From Pseudoalteromonas piscicida (lineage in GTDB: Bacteria > Pseudomonadota > Gammaproteobacteria > Enterobacterales > Alteromonadaceae): a stretch of DNA of 64,000 bases. Shown piece after piece: positions 36,886-46,480 of the stretch; positions within the stretch are counted from its first letter, which is position 1, and every line of letters starts with the position of its first letter. Both the position numbers and the translations under genes were made by a program. The stretch lies in the NCBI RefSeq assembly GCF_000238315.3, contig NZ_CP011924.1:3325001-3389000 (forward strand), read 5' to 3'. The notes below the pieces were generated by a model. That model did no database searches and had not been told where the DNA came from. It worked only from the letters and a program-made list of their open reading frames with translations.

Positions 36886-37583
36886 TTAGGCTAATTTAAT
36901 TAACTCTGCTGAAATCTCTTTCACTTCAGCAGAGTTAACCTCCAACTGTGCCAATGCTAAGTTTGCGATACGCACTCGATATAAATCGATAACCCGATAA
37001 CCACAGTGATGTGCCATTCTTCTTATCTGGCGATTGAGGCCTTGTCGTAACACTATTCTAAAGCGGTCATGTGCGATTTGCTCAACGGTACAGGGGGGGT
37101 TATTTGGCCCTTCACTGGCACGCCGGCTGCCATTTTAAGGCAAAAATCTGGGTCCAGAGGCTTGTCAACTTGCACCTCATATTCTTTCTCTTGATGATGG
37201 TCAGGGTGGATTAACTGCTGACACAGTGCCCCATCATTGGTAAGTAGTAGTAAGCCTCGACTGTCTTTGTCTAGCCGACCTATCGGATACACACGACACG
37301 ACTCTGGAAGTACATGGTAGATACTGGCAGGGTCATCTGGATTCACTTTGCAGTCTATACCAACAGGTTTATGGTAAACAAAAAGTCTTCTCGCTTGCGG
37401 CGGCGCGACCGGTTCACCATCGACCATAATGCAATCGGTCAAATTGATGTGATCTATGTGATTGGCCAAGCGGCCATTTACGGTCACTCTTGCGCTATCA
37501 ATTAAGCGAGACGCTTGTCGCCTAGAGCAAACACCGCAGTGGCTGAGATATTTGGCCAAACGCATCGGATAGGACATAGACAT
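36886..37583 (-). pseudogene. RsuA/RluF-family rRNA pseudouridine synthase, frameshifted
   Basis: The N-terminal S4 domain (LAKYLSHCGVCSRRQASRLI) and the catalytic PIGRLDKDSRGLLLLTND (Asp in RLD) are in one frame. That frame ends early at 37053. The family C-terminus FRIVLRQGLNRQIRRMAHHCG continues in another frame to a stop at 36886. The switch is at a run of seven G (37093-37099; C on the coding strand). Eight would restore a protein of about 232 residues. The motifs fit RluF best. A sequencing or assembly homopolymer error is as likely as a real mutation. A 14-bp inverted repeat (36900-36913/36925-36938) lies at the 3' end. Confidence 0.85.
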
Positions 37584-37658
37584 TCACATGATCAAAAAGA
37601 GATAACAGCACGTATTGTAGGGCAACAGACTGTTTGGATCTATGTATGGGGAATATCA

Positions 37659-37964
37659 ATGGCCATTGCGTTTTCAAAGTTAAAACAACATCAACCGCTG
37701 CAAAAGGTAATAGTGCATTCCATTGATTTAGCGCTTTATCAAGTCAGTGTGCTTATTAATAATGTGGAATATTATGTCACGGAAGAAAATGGCGAGTTTT
37801 TAAAAGCACATAACCCGCTGCAAATTCAAAAACGCCTGCTTGATATTAGCTACATAGAAATGGTGATTAGGCATCAAAGCGCTTATGACGAGATGGTAGG
37901 GCACCCAGTTTCAGCCAATGACAATACACTAGAAGTGCCCTTCGGTCGTAATAACCTGTTTTAA
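37659..37964 (+). CDS. DUF6482-like small protein
   Basis: The 101-residue soluble protein starts MAIAFSKLKQH. It has a short beta-rich segment (LYQVSVLINNVEYYVTEENG) and then SAYDEMVGHP, which resembles the DEM-G motif of DUF6482. Function is unknown. ATG 37659 is favoured over an extension that would overlap the divergent pseudouridine synthase gene. Its stop lies 3 bp before the convergent SDR gene end. Confidence 0.6.
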   Translation: MAIAFSKLKQHQPLQKVIVHSIDLALYQVSVLINNVEYYVTEENGEFLKAHNPLQIQKRLLDISYIEMVIRHQSAYDEMVGHPVSANDNTLEVPFGRNNLF

Positions 37965-37967
37965 GCG

Positions 37968-38837
37968 TTATCTGTGTTTTGTGAGTACTTCACTCACCGC
38001 GGTTGCAAAATCGCGGTGGTGAGCGATCCCCATGTTAATCAATCTGGTGTCTTTTAGAGCACAATTTTGTGGTCTTGTGGCATCGTCGCTCGGTTGGTTC
38101 AGCGGCACGAGATCTTGCGTCGGTAGCTGCAAAGCCTGTGACATGACCAGCGCCATTTCATACTTAGTTAATGCTTGATTGCCACTGATATGAATAATCC
38201 CACTAAGACTAGGCTGTGCGATAACATCTTTGAGCGTTAGCGCAATATCATTGACGTGGGTGGGGTAGCGAATGGCCCAATGATCGTGACTGGAAGCGGG
38301 GTTGGCTAACAGCTGTTTTGCAATAACGGTTACCGCAGATTCTTCCAGCGTTTTTACCTCGCCGTATAATACTGGCACTCGTACTATGGTGTGTAATGCG
38401 CTATCCGCCAGTATGGCACGTTCCGCAGCTTGCTTGGTTTGGCCGTAGAAGTTCACAGGATTAGTGATATCCGTTTCAACATAAGGTGCTGAGGTGCCGT
38501 CAAACACATAGTCAGTACTAATAAAGAAAAATCGAATATCTCTTTCGCGGCAGGCTTGGGCTAAGAACTCGGTTGCCGCAACATTGAGCGCAAGCGTGGC
38601 CGCTTGATCTCGCTCACATTGCTCTGGCCTACGCTCTGCTGCTGCGTGAATCAGTACCTCTGGGCTGTGATTATCTAAGAAATCTAAAACCGAATTGTGG
38701 TCAGCCAAGTCAAGTTTGTGAAGTGGCGCGGCTGCTCGGCTAAAGCCACATCCTAAAATCTCGTGGGTACTACTTAGCTCTTGGCAAAGTGCGCGGCCAA
38801 GTAAGCCCGTTGCACCAGTGATCATGACTTTAGACAT
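37968..38837 (-). CDS. RmlD-like NAD(P)-dependent SDR (sugar reductase family)
   Basis: The extended SDR of about 289 residues begins MSKVMITGATGLLGRAL (Rossmann GxxGxxG). It has HAAAERRPEQCERD, the STDYVFDGTSAPY motif, and YGQTKQAAE (YxxxK). This pattern matches dTDP-4-dehydrorhamnose reductase and the related MAT2B-type proteins. It is not beside other sugar-nucleotide genes, so an RmlD role in rhamnose synthesis is not supported. The ATG at 38837 is preferred over the one four codons upstream. Confidence 0.8.
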   Translation of the reverse strand: MSKVMITGATGLLGRALCQELSSTHEILGCGFSRAAAPLHKLDLADHNSVLDFLDNHSPEVLIHAAAERRPEQCERDQAATLALNVAATEFLAQACRERDIRFFFISTDYVFDGTSAPYVETDITNPVNFYGQTKQAAERAILADSALHTIVRVPVLYGEVKTLEESAVTVIAKQLLANPASSHDHWAIRYPTHVNDIALTLKDVIAQPSLSGIIHISGNQALTKYEMALVMSQALQLPTQDLVPLNQPSDDATRPQNCALKDTRLINMGIAHHRDFATAVSEVLTKHR

Positions 38838-39033
38838 AGAAAACAGCATCCTTTTTAAAAGAGCAAGTACAGTAGCAAAGTTGGACGAAAAACTACAGAT
38901 TTGTATTGTGTAACCCTATTTTGTACAAGGAATCGAGCTACAGAAATGAATAATAAAAGTTTATTGAACCGTATGTGTTTTTGTTGATATAGACACCAAG
39001 CGGTAATGGGCGTGCCGATTTCAGCTGAATTTA

Positions 39034-39061
39034 AGATGTAGAAGTCATCACTCCTACATCT
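39034..39061 (-). terminator. Hairpin after POT transporter
   Basis: AGATGTAG (39034-39041) pairs with CTACATCT (39054-39061). It lies ten bases past the original stop codon of the POT gene on its strand. The T run is weak. Confidence 0.4.
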
Positions 39062-39070
39062 CCAATTCGT

Positions 39071-40582
39071 TTAAGCCGTTTGCTCTGTCAGCGGCTTTTC
39101 AGATTGCTTTTCCCAATGCTTGGTTTTTAGACCAAGTACACCGACAAATACACCAATACCGATAGTAAATAGCGCAATTTGTAGGTATAGATTTGGTAAG
39201 TCTTCGATATTATTAGGATCAAAGCTACCAGCGAGCAGACCCGAGAAGATATTACCAATTGATTAAGTGAGTACGAAAACCCCCATCATTTGCCCAGCAA
39301 AACGTTTGGGAGATAACTTACTTACTGCGCTCAACGCCACTGGGCTTAAACAAAGCTCACCCACGGTGTGCAGAAAGTAAGTGGTGATCAACCACATTGG
39401 TGCTACTTGTAGGCCTTGGGCTGCATATTGAGAAGCGAAAAACATTACAATAAATCCGCTCGCCATGATGATAAGGCCAATCGCACATTTTACGCTATAG
39501 GTTGGCGTGATCATGCGCTTAGCCAAGTTAATCCAAAGTGCAGCAAAGAAAGGGGATAACACGATAATGAAAAAAGCGTTGGCTGATTGGAACCAAGCGG
39601 TTGGAATACTAAAACTGCCGATTAATCTGTCGGTGTAATCGCGGGCAAATAGATTAAGCGATGAGCCTGCTTGTTCAAAACCAGACCAAAAACAGGTGGA
39701 CGCAACGCAAACCAAAAAGAGTGCCCACATCCGGCGCTTTTCATCGGCATCAAGATTACCGCCAAAATAGATATAACCGTAATACAAAAAGAATGTAACA
39801 GTAAAAGCAATCGCGACATATTTTGCGAGTTCTACAGGATTAATCACAAAAACACCTGCAAATGCCGTTGCCGTTATTGCTGCAACAACCGCAATGACTA
39901 AAGCTATCGCACCCCAAGCTTTAGCACTTTGACTACCCGTCATTGGGTTGGTTGGCGCATTGCCAACGGTAGCGATGTGTTTGTCTGTTAGGCGATAATT
40001 GACTAAACCGATTGCCATGCCTACCGCGGCTGCACCAAAAGCCCAGTGCCAACCAACGTTTTCCATAAAGTAACCACATACCGCATAGCCGATCACAGAC
40101 CCTAGATTGATCCCCATATAGTAAATCGCGTAGCCACTATCGCGGCGGTTATCTTCATCGTTATAAAGCTGGCCAACCATAGCGCTAATATTGGGTTTTA
40201 ATAAACCTGTCCCACTGGCAACAAAGATAAGGCCAACAAAAAAGGAAAATTGACTTGGGATGGCAAGAATGATGTGGCCGCACATGATGATAATGCCGCC
40301 GTACCAAACCGCACGTTGGCCACCCAATAAACGGTCTGCTATCCAACCTCCCGGTAGACCTAAGAAATAAACCGAGCCAGTATAGAGGCCATATATTGCG
40401 GCGGCGGAGGCAACGGTGAAGCCAAGACCTTCTTGCTGTAAGGTGGCCGTCATGAAAAGTACTAACATGGCACGCATGCCATAATAACTCATTCGTTCCC
40501 ACATCTCGGTGAGAAACAAAGTTTGCAGGCCTTTTGGATGACCAAAAAAGCCTGTATCACTTGTTGTATCCTGTGATGACAT
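39071..40582 (-). pseudogene. POT/PTR2 proton-dependent peptide transporter with premature stop
   Basis: The gene encodes a 12-helix-type peptide:proton symporter with the PTR2 motif EMWERMSYYG (residues 26-35) and GLLKPNISAMVGQLY. A TAA at 39263-39265 ends the product after 439 residues (GVFVLT). The same frame then continues SIGNIFSGLLAGSFDP and on to a natural stop at 39071, giving about 503 residues. One base change (TTA to TAA) would explain it. The missing tail holds the last helix or two. The gene is either a recent nonsense mutant or carries a base-call error. Confidence 0.85.
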
Positions 40583-40666
40583 ATTTCACTTCCATTATTA
40601 TCGTTTTTTGGAAGTCAATATTAGTACGTTATTCAAGCACTGAATGCAACCGCATGAAAGGAAACA

Positions 40667-41368
40667 TTACATCATCTTTTTTAACATTTGTATGTCATCG
40701 ATTTCCACATTGGCCAATCCTTTGTACTGGTATGGCGCAAATTGATTGCGAAGCCAAACACTGGGGCAGCCGGCACGGTGTGCTCCTTGCACATCGGTAT
40801 CTAAGCTATCGCCAACATGCAAAAGTTGATGTGGTTTAAGGTTAAAATGCTGACAGGCAAGCTGGTAAAGCTCTGGATGAGGCTTGGCGCGGCCATCAAT
40901 TCCGGCGCGAAGCACTAAATCAAAACTATCGCGAAGATTAAATTTATCTATCTCGACATTACCATTGGTGATGGCAATGATGTGATATTGACTGCGTAAC
41001 TGAGCCAGCAGGTTGATGACGGCGTCGCTGACCATGATATTACTGCGAGCATCGGCAAAGGCTTGGTAGGCACGTAGTGCGTGCTGTTTACTTGTTACGG
41101 CATCAAACCCCAGTGCAGAAAAGCCCCACTCAAGTGCCACTTGACGCCACTTTGTCACATCTTCTGCAAGCGCACCGTTTTGTTTGAGCGCTTCGTTTCG
41201 ACACTGAGACCAAAATGATCCCCCTTTCGCTTGCCACTCGGGAATAGTATTCAGGTGCGCTGTCATGGCGTTAACGGCCGCAATGATAACAGGCTTGTTG
41301 TCGTATAACGTATCGTCTAAATCAAAACTGATGGCGGCAATGTCTGAAATGGGCTTATTGAATCGCAT
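40667..41368 (-). CDS. yigB: HAD-family phosphatase YigB
   Basis: This HAD-IA phosphatase of 233 residues has motif I FDLDDTLYD, motif II ITNGN, a Lys in GRAKPHPELY, and motif IV HVGDSLDTDV. In E. coli YigB dephosphorylates the riboflavin intermediate 5-amino-6-ribitylamino-uracil phosphate, also FMN. The position directly after xerC (2-bp gap) is the E. coli arrangement, which supports the name. Confidence 0.92.
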   Translation of the reverse strand: MRFNKPISDIAAISFDLDDTLYDNKPVIIAAVNAMTAHLNTIPEWQAKGGSFWSQCRNEALKQNGALAEDVTKWRQVALEWGFSALGFDAVTSKQHALRAYQAFADARSNIMVSDAVINLLAQLRSQYHIIAITNGNVEIDKFNLRDSFDLVLRAGIDGRAKPHPELYQLACQHFNLKPHQLLHVGDSLDTDVQGAHRAGCPSVWLRNQFAPYQYKGLANVEIDDIQMLKKMM

Positions 41369-41370
41369 TG

Positions 41371-42294
41371 TTACTCGTCTTTTTGCTTTTTCGCTCTTGG
41401 GTGAGCGCTATCATACACTTTTGCTAAATGTTGAAAATCTAAATGGGTGTAGACCTGAGTGGCGGATAAGCTGGCATGGCCAAGCATTTCTTGTACCGCG
41501 CGCAAGTCACCACTGGATTCTAGCATGTGGCTGGCGAACGAGTGCCTCAGTTTATGGGGATGAATAGGTGTACTAACCCCTTGCTTTAGACCCCATTCTT
41601 TCATTCTTGCGCGGACATGGCGAGGGCTGATCCGGCGCTTTAATTTGCTCACAAAAAGCGCAGGTTCTTCCAACGTTGCAAATTGCGACCTTATTTTGAG
41701 CCAATCAGCTAGCGCGTTTAGCGCTTTGCCGCCGACAGGCACAACACGCTCCTTGCCGCCTTTACCAAGCACGCGTATTTCACCATCTTTGACATCCAAT
41801 AGGTTTGCACCAACCAATTCGCTTAATCGCAAACCACTGGAATACATTAATTCCATCATGGCTTTGTCACGAATGGCAAGCGCATCATCTGCCTGAATTT
41901 CGAGAAGTTGACCCATTTGGTCAACATCAAGGTTCTTTGGGAGTGGTTTTTGAAACTTAGGCCCTCGGATCCCTTGCGCGGGATTGATGACAGCCTGTTG
42001 CGATTGTGACTTGAGCTTAAGAAATTTATATAAGCTCCGAATACAACTGAGTTTAAGGTTTATGGTTCTTGGGCTGTAATTTTGACCGCGAAGCTTCATG
42101 CTGTAGCGGCGGATTTGCTCGCCACTGACTTCAAGCCAAGAGGGGGCGTGTTCACAAAAGTACTGCGCTGCTTGGATAAGCTGAGTTTTGTATTGGGTTA
42201 GCGTATGTTCGGAGTAGTGCTTTTCGTGGCGCAAGTGCGCCATAAAGGCGGTTACTGGTTGCGTCCAGTCTTCCGATAGTGGTGTTAGGCTCAT
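41371..42294 (-). CDS. xerC: Tyrosine recombinase XerC
   Basis: The 307-residue site-specific recombinase resolves chromosome dimers at dif with XerD. The N-terminal SAM-like domain contains the usual KHYSEHTLTQYK. The catalytic domain has SSGLRLSEL (Arg), HPHKLRHSFASHML (His, Arg) and the nucleophile Tyr in SATQVYTHLDFQHL. The ATG overlaps the DUF484 stop (ATGA). The gene order dapF-DUF484-xerC-yigB is classic, which separates it from XerD. Confidence 0.97.
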   Translation of the reverse strand: MSLTPLSEDWTQPVTAFMAHLRHEKHYSEHTLTQYKTQLIQAAQYFCEHAPSWLEVSGEQIRRYSMKLRGQNYSPRTINLKLSCIRSLYKFLKLKSQSQQAVINPAQGIRGPKFQKPLPKNLDVDQMGQLLEIQADDALAIRDKAMMELMYSSGLRLSELVGANLLDVKDGEIRVLGKGGKERVVPVGGKALNALADWLKIRSQFATLEEPALFVSKLKRRISPRHVRARMKEWGLKQGVSTPIHPHKLRHSFASHMLESSGDLRAVQEMLGHASLSATQVYTHLDFQHLAKVYDSAHPRAKKQKDE

Positions 42295-42917
42295 GCCAGC
42301 GCTTCGAGCTTAAGCGATAATGTTTGAATAAAAGCCGTGATCAACATATTGTCATGTTGTGGCGAAAAGTGTTCTGGTGAGCGGCTGGCAAAGGCCAGAA
42401 TAAAGCGACCTTTGTCCGACGCATCAACGCGGTAAAGTGCTACCGAGCCCACTTCAATATCGGCAAACAAGAGTTCAGCTTGTGACTGACTGAGGCGTCC
42501 TAAGTAGCTGTTGTTACCGCTCAGTTTAGTTGACACTAGTTCCAAAAGCGTGTCATCGATGTTGATGAGTTTACATGCTTGGATGTCCGGGTGGTCCTCA
42601 AAGCGCTGTGTTAACGTATGATTGATAGCACTCAACTCAGTACAACGCATGATAGCCAATTGGCATTCACTCAATTGCTTGAAAACCAGCTCGTTGGCTT
42701 TTGCATAATGGACCATGTCTTCTATCTGTTGCTGTAGTGAGTTGACTTCCTCGCGGAGCATCCGCTGTTGGTGCAAAGCAAGGTTTGGGAGCCCTTGCTG
42801 CTGGTGGTGTAGCTGCAAATCCAATAGCACATAAGGGTGTCTGAGCAAAAAATCAGGATGCTTGCGCAGGTACTCAATGACTAATTGTTCAGTTGAATTT
42901 GCTTCTTTTATGGTCAT
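42291..42917 (-). CDS. DUF484 family protein (between dapF and xerC)
   Basis: The 208-residue protein begins with [19 protein letters not shown], the family hallmark. A coiled coil follows (about 45-75: [19 protein letters not shown]), then a GAF-like C-terminal domain. DUF484 proteins occur between dapF and xerC in many gammaproteobacteria, and their role is unknown. Both ends overlap neighbours by 4 bp (ATGA), showing tight coupling. Confidence 0.92.
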   Translation of the reverse strand: MTIKEANSTEQLVIEYLRKHPDFLLRHPYVLLDLQLHHQQQGLPNLALHQQRMLREEVNSLQQQIEDMVHYAKANELVFKQLSECQLAIMRCTELSAINHTLTQRFEDHPDIQACKLINIDDTLLELVSTKLSGNNSYLGRLSQSQAELLFADIEVGSVALYRVDASDKGRFILAFASRSPEHFSPQHDNMLITAFIQTLSLKLEALA

Positions 42918-43744
42918 ATTGCGATTTGCCCATCAAAAACATGCTCCGCCGGTCCGGTCATTTTCACTACTTGACCTTGACCGCCCCAACGCACCTGAAG
43001 ACTACCACCTGGTAGGTCGACCCTAACGGTTTCTTCTAACTTGCCTTGCATTATGCCTGCAACTACGGCGGCACATGCACCAGTACCACATGCAAGCGTT
43101 TCGCCAGCGCCGCGCTCCCAAACACGTAGCTTAACGTATTCACGAGACACTACTTCCATAAAGCCAATATTGGCCTTTTGTGGGAAACGTTCATGGTGTT
43201 CAAGGAGTGGTCCGAGTGTAGCTACCTCAGCGGTTTCTACACTATCGACAATAATCACGCCATGAGGATTGCCCATAGAAACCGTGCTACAAAACACCGT
43301 ATGTTCGTCGGCTCTTAAAATATAGGTGTTTTCTTGTTTGTTTGCACGAAACGGAATGGCTTGTGGGTTAAAGTTCGGTTTGCCCATATTCACGGTAACT
43401 TGGCCGTCTTTTTCGGTATAAAGGGTGATATTGCCGCCCTTTGTAGAGACACAAACCTTGTGTTTGTTCGTTAAGCCCTTCATGCGCACAAAACGAGCAA
43501 AACAGCGAGCACCGTTACCACATTGCTCAACTTCGTTACCATCGGCATTGAAAATACGATAATGAAAATCTAAGTCCGGGGAATAAGGCGCTTCAACCAT
43601 CAACAGCTGATCAAAGCCAATTCCAAAGTGGCGATCGGCTAACTTCTTAATTTGGTCTCGAGACAAAAACACATTTTGGGTGACATTATCTATCACCACA
43701 AAGTCGTTGCCTAAACCATGCATTTTTGAAAAGTTTATAAACAT
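42914..43744 (-). CDS. dapF: Diaminopimelate epimerase
   Basis: The enzyme interconverts LL- and meso-diaminopimelate for lysine and peptidoglycan synthesis. It has normal length (276 residues) and both catalytic cysteines, in [13 protein letters not shown] and [27 protein letters not shown] at the start is typical. It follows lysA by 127 bp and is coupled to DUF484. Confidence 0.98.
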   Translation of the reverse strand: MFINFSKMHGLGNDFVVIDNVTQNVFLSRDQIKKLADRHFGIGFDQLLMVEAPYSPDLDFHYRIFNADGNEVEQCGNGARCFARFVRMKGLTNKHKVCVSTKGGNITLYTEKDGQVTVNMGKPNFNPQAIPFRANKQENTYILRADEHTVFCSTVSMGNPHGVIIVDSVETAEVATLGPLLEHHERFPQKANIGFMEVVSREYVKLRVWERGAGETLACGTGACAAVVAGIMQGKLEETVRVDLPGGSLQVRWGGQGQVVKMTGPAEHVFDGQIAI

Positions 43745-43871
43745 AGAGTGGTTATCTTTTGGTATAAAACCATGGCCTCACTTTGCTAATACTTTGCCAT
43801 GGATACCTCGGCTAGGGAAGCTGCTTGGCATTAAGCCTTGTTTTGCATCCCTAGGACGTATCCAAGTCGGA

Positions 43872-45125
43872 TTATTGTGGCAGTAGTTGCTCAAATTGCC
43901 ACAGAGATTCTAACGGCTCTCTTTGGCGGATTAGATGGTGTTGGTTGTTATCAACCATGACTTCTGCACAGCGGGGGCGTGAGTTGTAATTTGAACTCAT
44001 GGTAAAGCCATAAGCGCCTGCACTACGCTGTACTAATAAGTCGCCCGCCTTAATTTTAAGTACTCGGTCTTTACCTAGAAAATCACCCGTTTCACATACT
44101 GGACCAACCACGTCGTAATTTATCGCGTCAACGTCGTCTCGCGGTGTGACTGGTACGATATTTTGCCAAGCCTGATAAAGCGATGGTCGTAACATGTCGT
44201 TCATGCCGGCATCAACAATGGCAAAATGCTTATGCTCGGTTGGCTTAATAAATTCGACTTTAGTCACCAGCACACCGGCATTGGCGGCAATCGCTCTACC
44301 AGGCTCAAAAATGAGTTCTAGATCATTGAACTGCGCCAATCGTGCTTTAATCTCTGCAGCGTAAGCACTCGGATGCGGCGGTTTTTCACCGTCATAAGGC
44401 ACGCCAAGACCGCCACCGATATCGAGGTGATGCAAGTAAATTCCCGCTTTTTCAAGTTGAGAAATTAGCGCCAGCACTTTATCTAACGCCGCTAAAAATG
44501 GATTAACCTCAACCAACTGAGAGCCGATGTGGAAGTCGATCCCAACCACTTTTAAACCCGGTAGGGCATAAGCGAGTTGGTAAACATCAAATGCGGCTTT
44601 GATATCAATACCAAATTTGTTCTCTTTTAACCCAGTTGAAATATAAGGGTGAGTTTTTGCATCGATATCTGGGTTTACACGCAATGAAATTGGCGCAATC
44701 TTATCTAGTCTGGTTGCCACTTCACTGATCCGATGAAGCTCTGCAATCGACTCAACATTAAAGCATTTAATACCAGTCTCAAGCGCAAACGCGATTTCAT
44801 CTTCCGTTTTCGCAACACCAGAAAAAACGACTTTTTGGGGATCTCCCCCTGCTTTTAGCACTCGCGCAAGTTCGCCCTTCGACACGATATCAAAGCCAGA
44901 GCCAAGCTGAGCCAAGACGTTCAACACGGCAATATTTGAATTCGCCTTTACTGCGTAGCACACCAAGTGGGGATGACCGGCTGCGGCATCCGTAAAAGCG
45001 TGATAATGCCGCGCTAAAGTCTTCTTCGAGTAGACATAGCAGGGAGTGCCATATTGCTCGGCGATTGTGGTTATGGCGACATCTTCAGCGAATAGCTCGC
45101 CATTTTGATAATTGAAATAATCCAT
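43872..45125 (-). CDS. lysA: Diaminopimelate decarboxylase
   Basis: This is the last step of lysine synthesis, decarboxylating meso-diaminopimelate with PLP. The 417-residue protein has the PLP lysine in CYAVKANSN, the HIGSQ motif, GGGLGVPY and the C-terminal GPVCETGDFLGKDR carrying the active-site Cys. It starts one base after the lptM stop, and dapF, the preceding pathway step, follows on the same strand. Confidence 0.98.
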   Translation of the reverse strand: MDYFNYQNGELFAEDVAITTIAEQYGTPCYVYSKKTLARHYHAFTDAAAGHPHLVCYAVKANSNIAVLNVLAQLGSGFDIVSKGELARVLKAGGDPQKVVFSGVAKTEDEIAFALETGIKCFNVESIAELHRISEVATRLDKIAPISLRVNPDIDAKTHPYISTGLKENKFGIDIKAAFDVYQLAYALPGLKVVGIDFHIGSQLVEVNPFLAALDKVLALISQLEKAGIYLHHLDIGGGLGVPYDGEKPPHPSAYAAEIKARLAQFNDLELIFEPGRAIAANAGVLVTKVEFIKPTEHKHFAIVDAGMNDMLRPSLYQAWQNIVPVTPRDDVDAINYDVVGPVCETGDFLGKDRVLKIKAGDLLVQRSAGAYGFTMSSNYNSRPRCAEVMVDNNQHHLIRQREPLESLWQFEQLLPQ

Positions 45126-45126
45126 T

Positions 45127-45303
45127 TTAACGCTCCTGTTGTTCTGCTTCAGGCTGCTTTGCTTGTGCTGCTTTCGGTTGGTTTGATTTTTTAGCCTGTT
45201 GTTCAGGCAAATAAAGCGGACCGCTTTGACCGCAACCCGATAATCCGATTAAAGTAGTAAAAACAAGTGCCGTTACGCTAAATTTATAAGGTGTCGCTTT
45301 CAT
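45127..45303 (-). CDS. lptM: LptM/YifL-type small lipoprotein
   Basis: This 58-residue frame encodes a signal with lipobox LSGC (Cys24), immediately followed by GQSGPLYLP. That is the invariant LptM/YifL motif, and a Gln/Lys/Ala-rich tail ends it. In E. coli this lipoprotein helps oxidative maturation of the LptD LPS translocon. The location between cyaY (divergent) and lysA is the conserved one in gammaproteobacteria. The ribosome site is weak. Confidence 0.93.
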   Translation of the reverse strand: MKATPYKFSVTALVFTTLIGLSGCGQSGPLYLPEQQAKKSNQPKAAQAKQPEAEQQER

Positions 45304-45458
45304 TAGATAATTCGTGTCAGTGCCTTTATAATCGCAGAGTAACAGAATTGATAAAAAAAGCAGCTTTTCGCTATTGAAATTTCGTCTTCATCAAATTGCT
45401 CAAATAGCGAGTTAAGCTTAGGCACCATGCCGCAGTGCGTCAGTAAGAGGAAATCACG

Positions 45459-45779
45459 ATGACAGAAAGTGAATATCATGAGTTAGCCGATGCGCTAATG
45501 TTGACTATTGAAGAGCAGATCGATGATTGTGACGCTGATTTAGATTACGAATCAGCATCGGGAATTCTAGAGATTATTTTCCCTGACAAGAGCAAAATTG
45601 TTATCAACAAACAAGCACCGTTGCACCAAGTCTGGGTGGCGACTAAGTTTAATGGTCATCACTTTGAGTTGCGTGGCGATCAGTGGATTGATAATCGCTC
45701 AGGTGCTGAGTTTTGGCAGTTTATGAGCGACGCGGCGACTAAACAGGCAAATATCGCAATAGAGTGGCAGCACGATTAA
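45459..45779 (+). CDS. cyaY: Frataxin-like iron-binding protein CyaY
   Basis: The 106-residue protein has the acidic helix ([20 protein letters not shown]) and the strands [25 protein letters not shown], the usual frataxin ordering. CyaY binds iron and modulates Fe-S assembly. It is divergent from lptM-lysA, the standard context. Its stop overlaps the next start in TAATG. Confidence 0.97.
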   Translation: MTESEYHELADALMLTIEEQIDDCDADLDYESASGILEIIFPDKSKIVINKQAPLHQVWVATKFNGHHFELRGDQWIDNRSGAEFWQFMSDAATKQANIAIEWQHD

Positions 45780-46435
45780 TGTTGGAATTTGTAGATTATC
45801 CTGCCAAAGGACGACATAAAGCGAGTATTATTTGGCTCCATGGTTTAGGCGATTCAGGTAACGGCTTTTTACCGATTGCCTCTGAGTTAAACCTGCCTGA
45901 CGAATTGGGTGCACACTTTATTTTCCCACATGCACCACAGCAGCCGGTCACCATAAATGGTGGCATGGTGATGCGTGCTTGGTATGACATTAAATCATTT
46001 GATCTGGATAAAAGAGCGGATGAGCAAGGTGTGCGAGACTCATCAGCTCAGGTCGAAGCGTTAATTCAGGCACAGTTAGATAAAGGTATTCCAGCTAACC
46101 GTATTATCCTAGCTGGTTTTTCTCAAGGGGGAGTGATTGCGCTCCATCTTGCACCGCGTTTAACTGTTAAATTGGCCGGTGTCATGGCACTATCAACTTA
46201 TATGTGTGTGCCTGAAAAGCTCAGCGCAGAAGCACAGCAAAGCGAGCTCACTATTTTTATGGCGCATGGCAGTGCTGATCCTGTCGTGCCGATGTTTGCA
46301 GGTGAGCACGCATTTAACACGTTACAACAGCAAGGCTATGAAGTGAGCTGGCAAGACTACCCAATGGAGCATCAGGTCTGTCTTGAAGAGTTAAAAGCCA
46401 TTCGCGCTTGGTTAATAACGAGACTGAGCGATTAA
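45779..46435 (+). CDS. Carboxylesterase/phospholipase-type alpha/beta hydrolase
   Basis: The 218-residue cytoplasmic-type enzyme has the oxyanion motif IIWLHGLGDSG, the nucleophile Ser115 in GFSQGG, an Asp in HGSADPVVP, and a His in YPMEHQVC. It is of the small esterase/acyl-protein-thioesterase family. ATG 45779 overlaps the cyaY stop, setting the start and implying coupling. Confidence 0.92.
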   Translation: MLEFVDYPAKGRHKASIIWLHGLGDSGNGFLPIASELNLPDELGAHFIFPHAPQQPVTINGGMVMRAWYDIKSFDLDKRADEQGVRDSSAQVEALIQAQLDKGIPANRIILAGFSQGGVIALHLAPRLTVKLAGVMALSTYMCVPEKLSAEAQQSELTIFMAHGSADPVVPMFAGEHAFNTLQQQGYEVSWQDYPMEHQVCLEELKAIRAWLITRLSD

Positions 46436-46480
46436 TATTAAGTGGTATAAGGTACTGGTGACAGATACAGGAGCAAAGCA

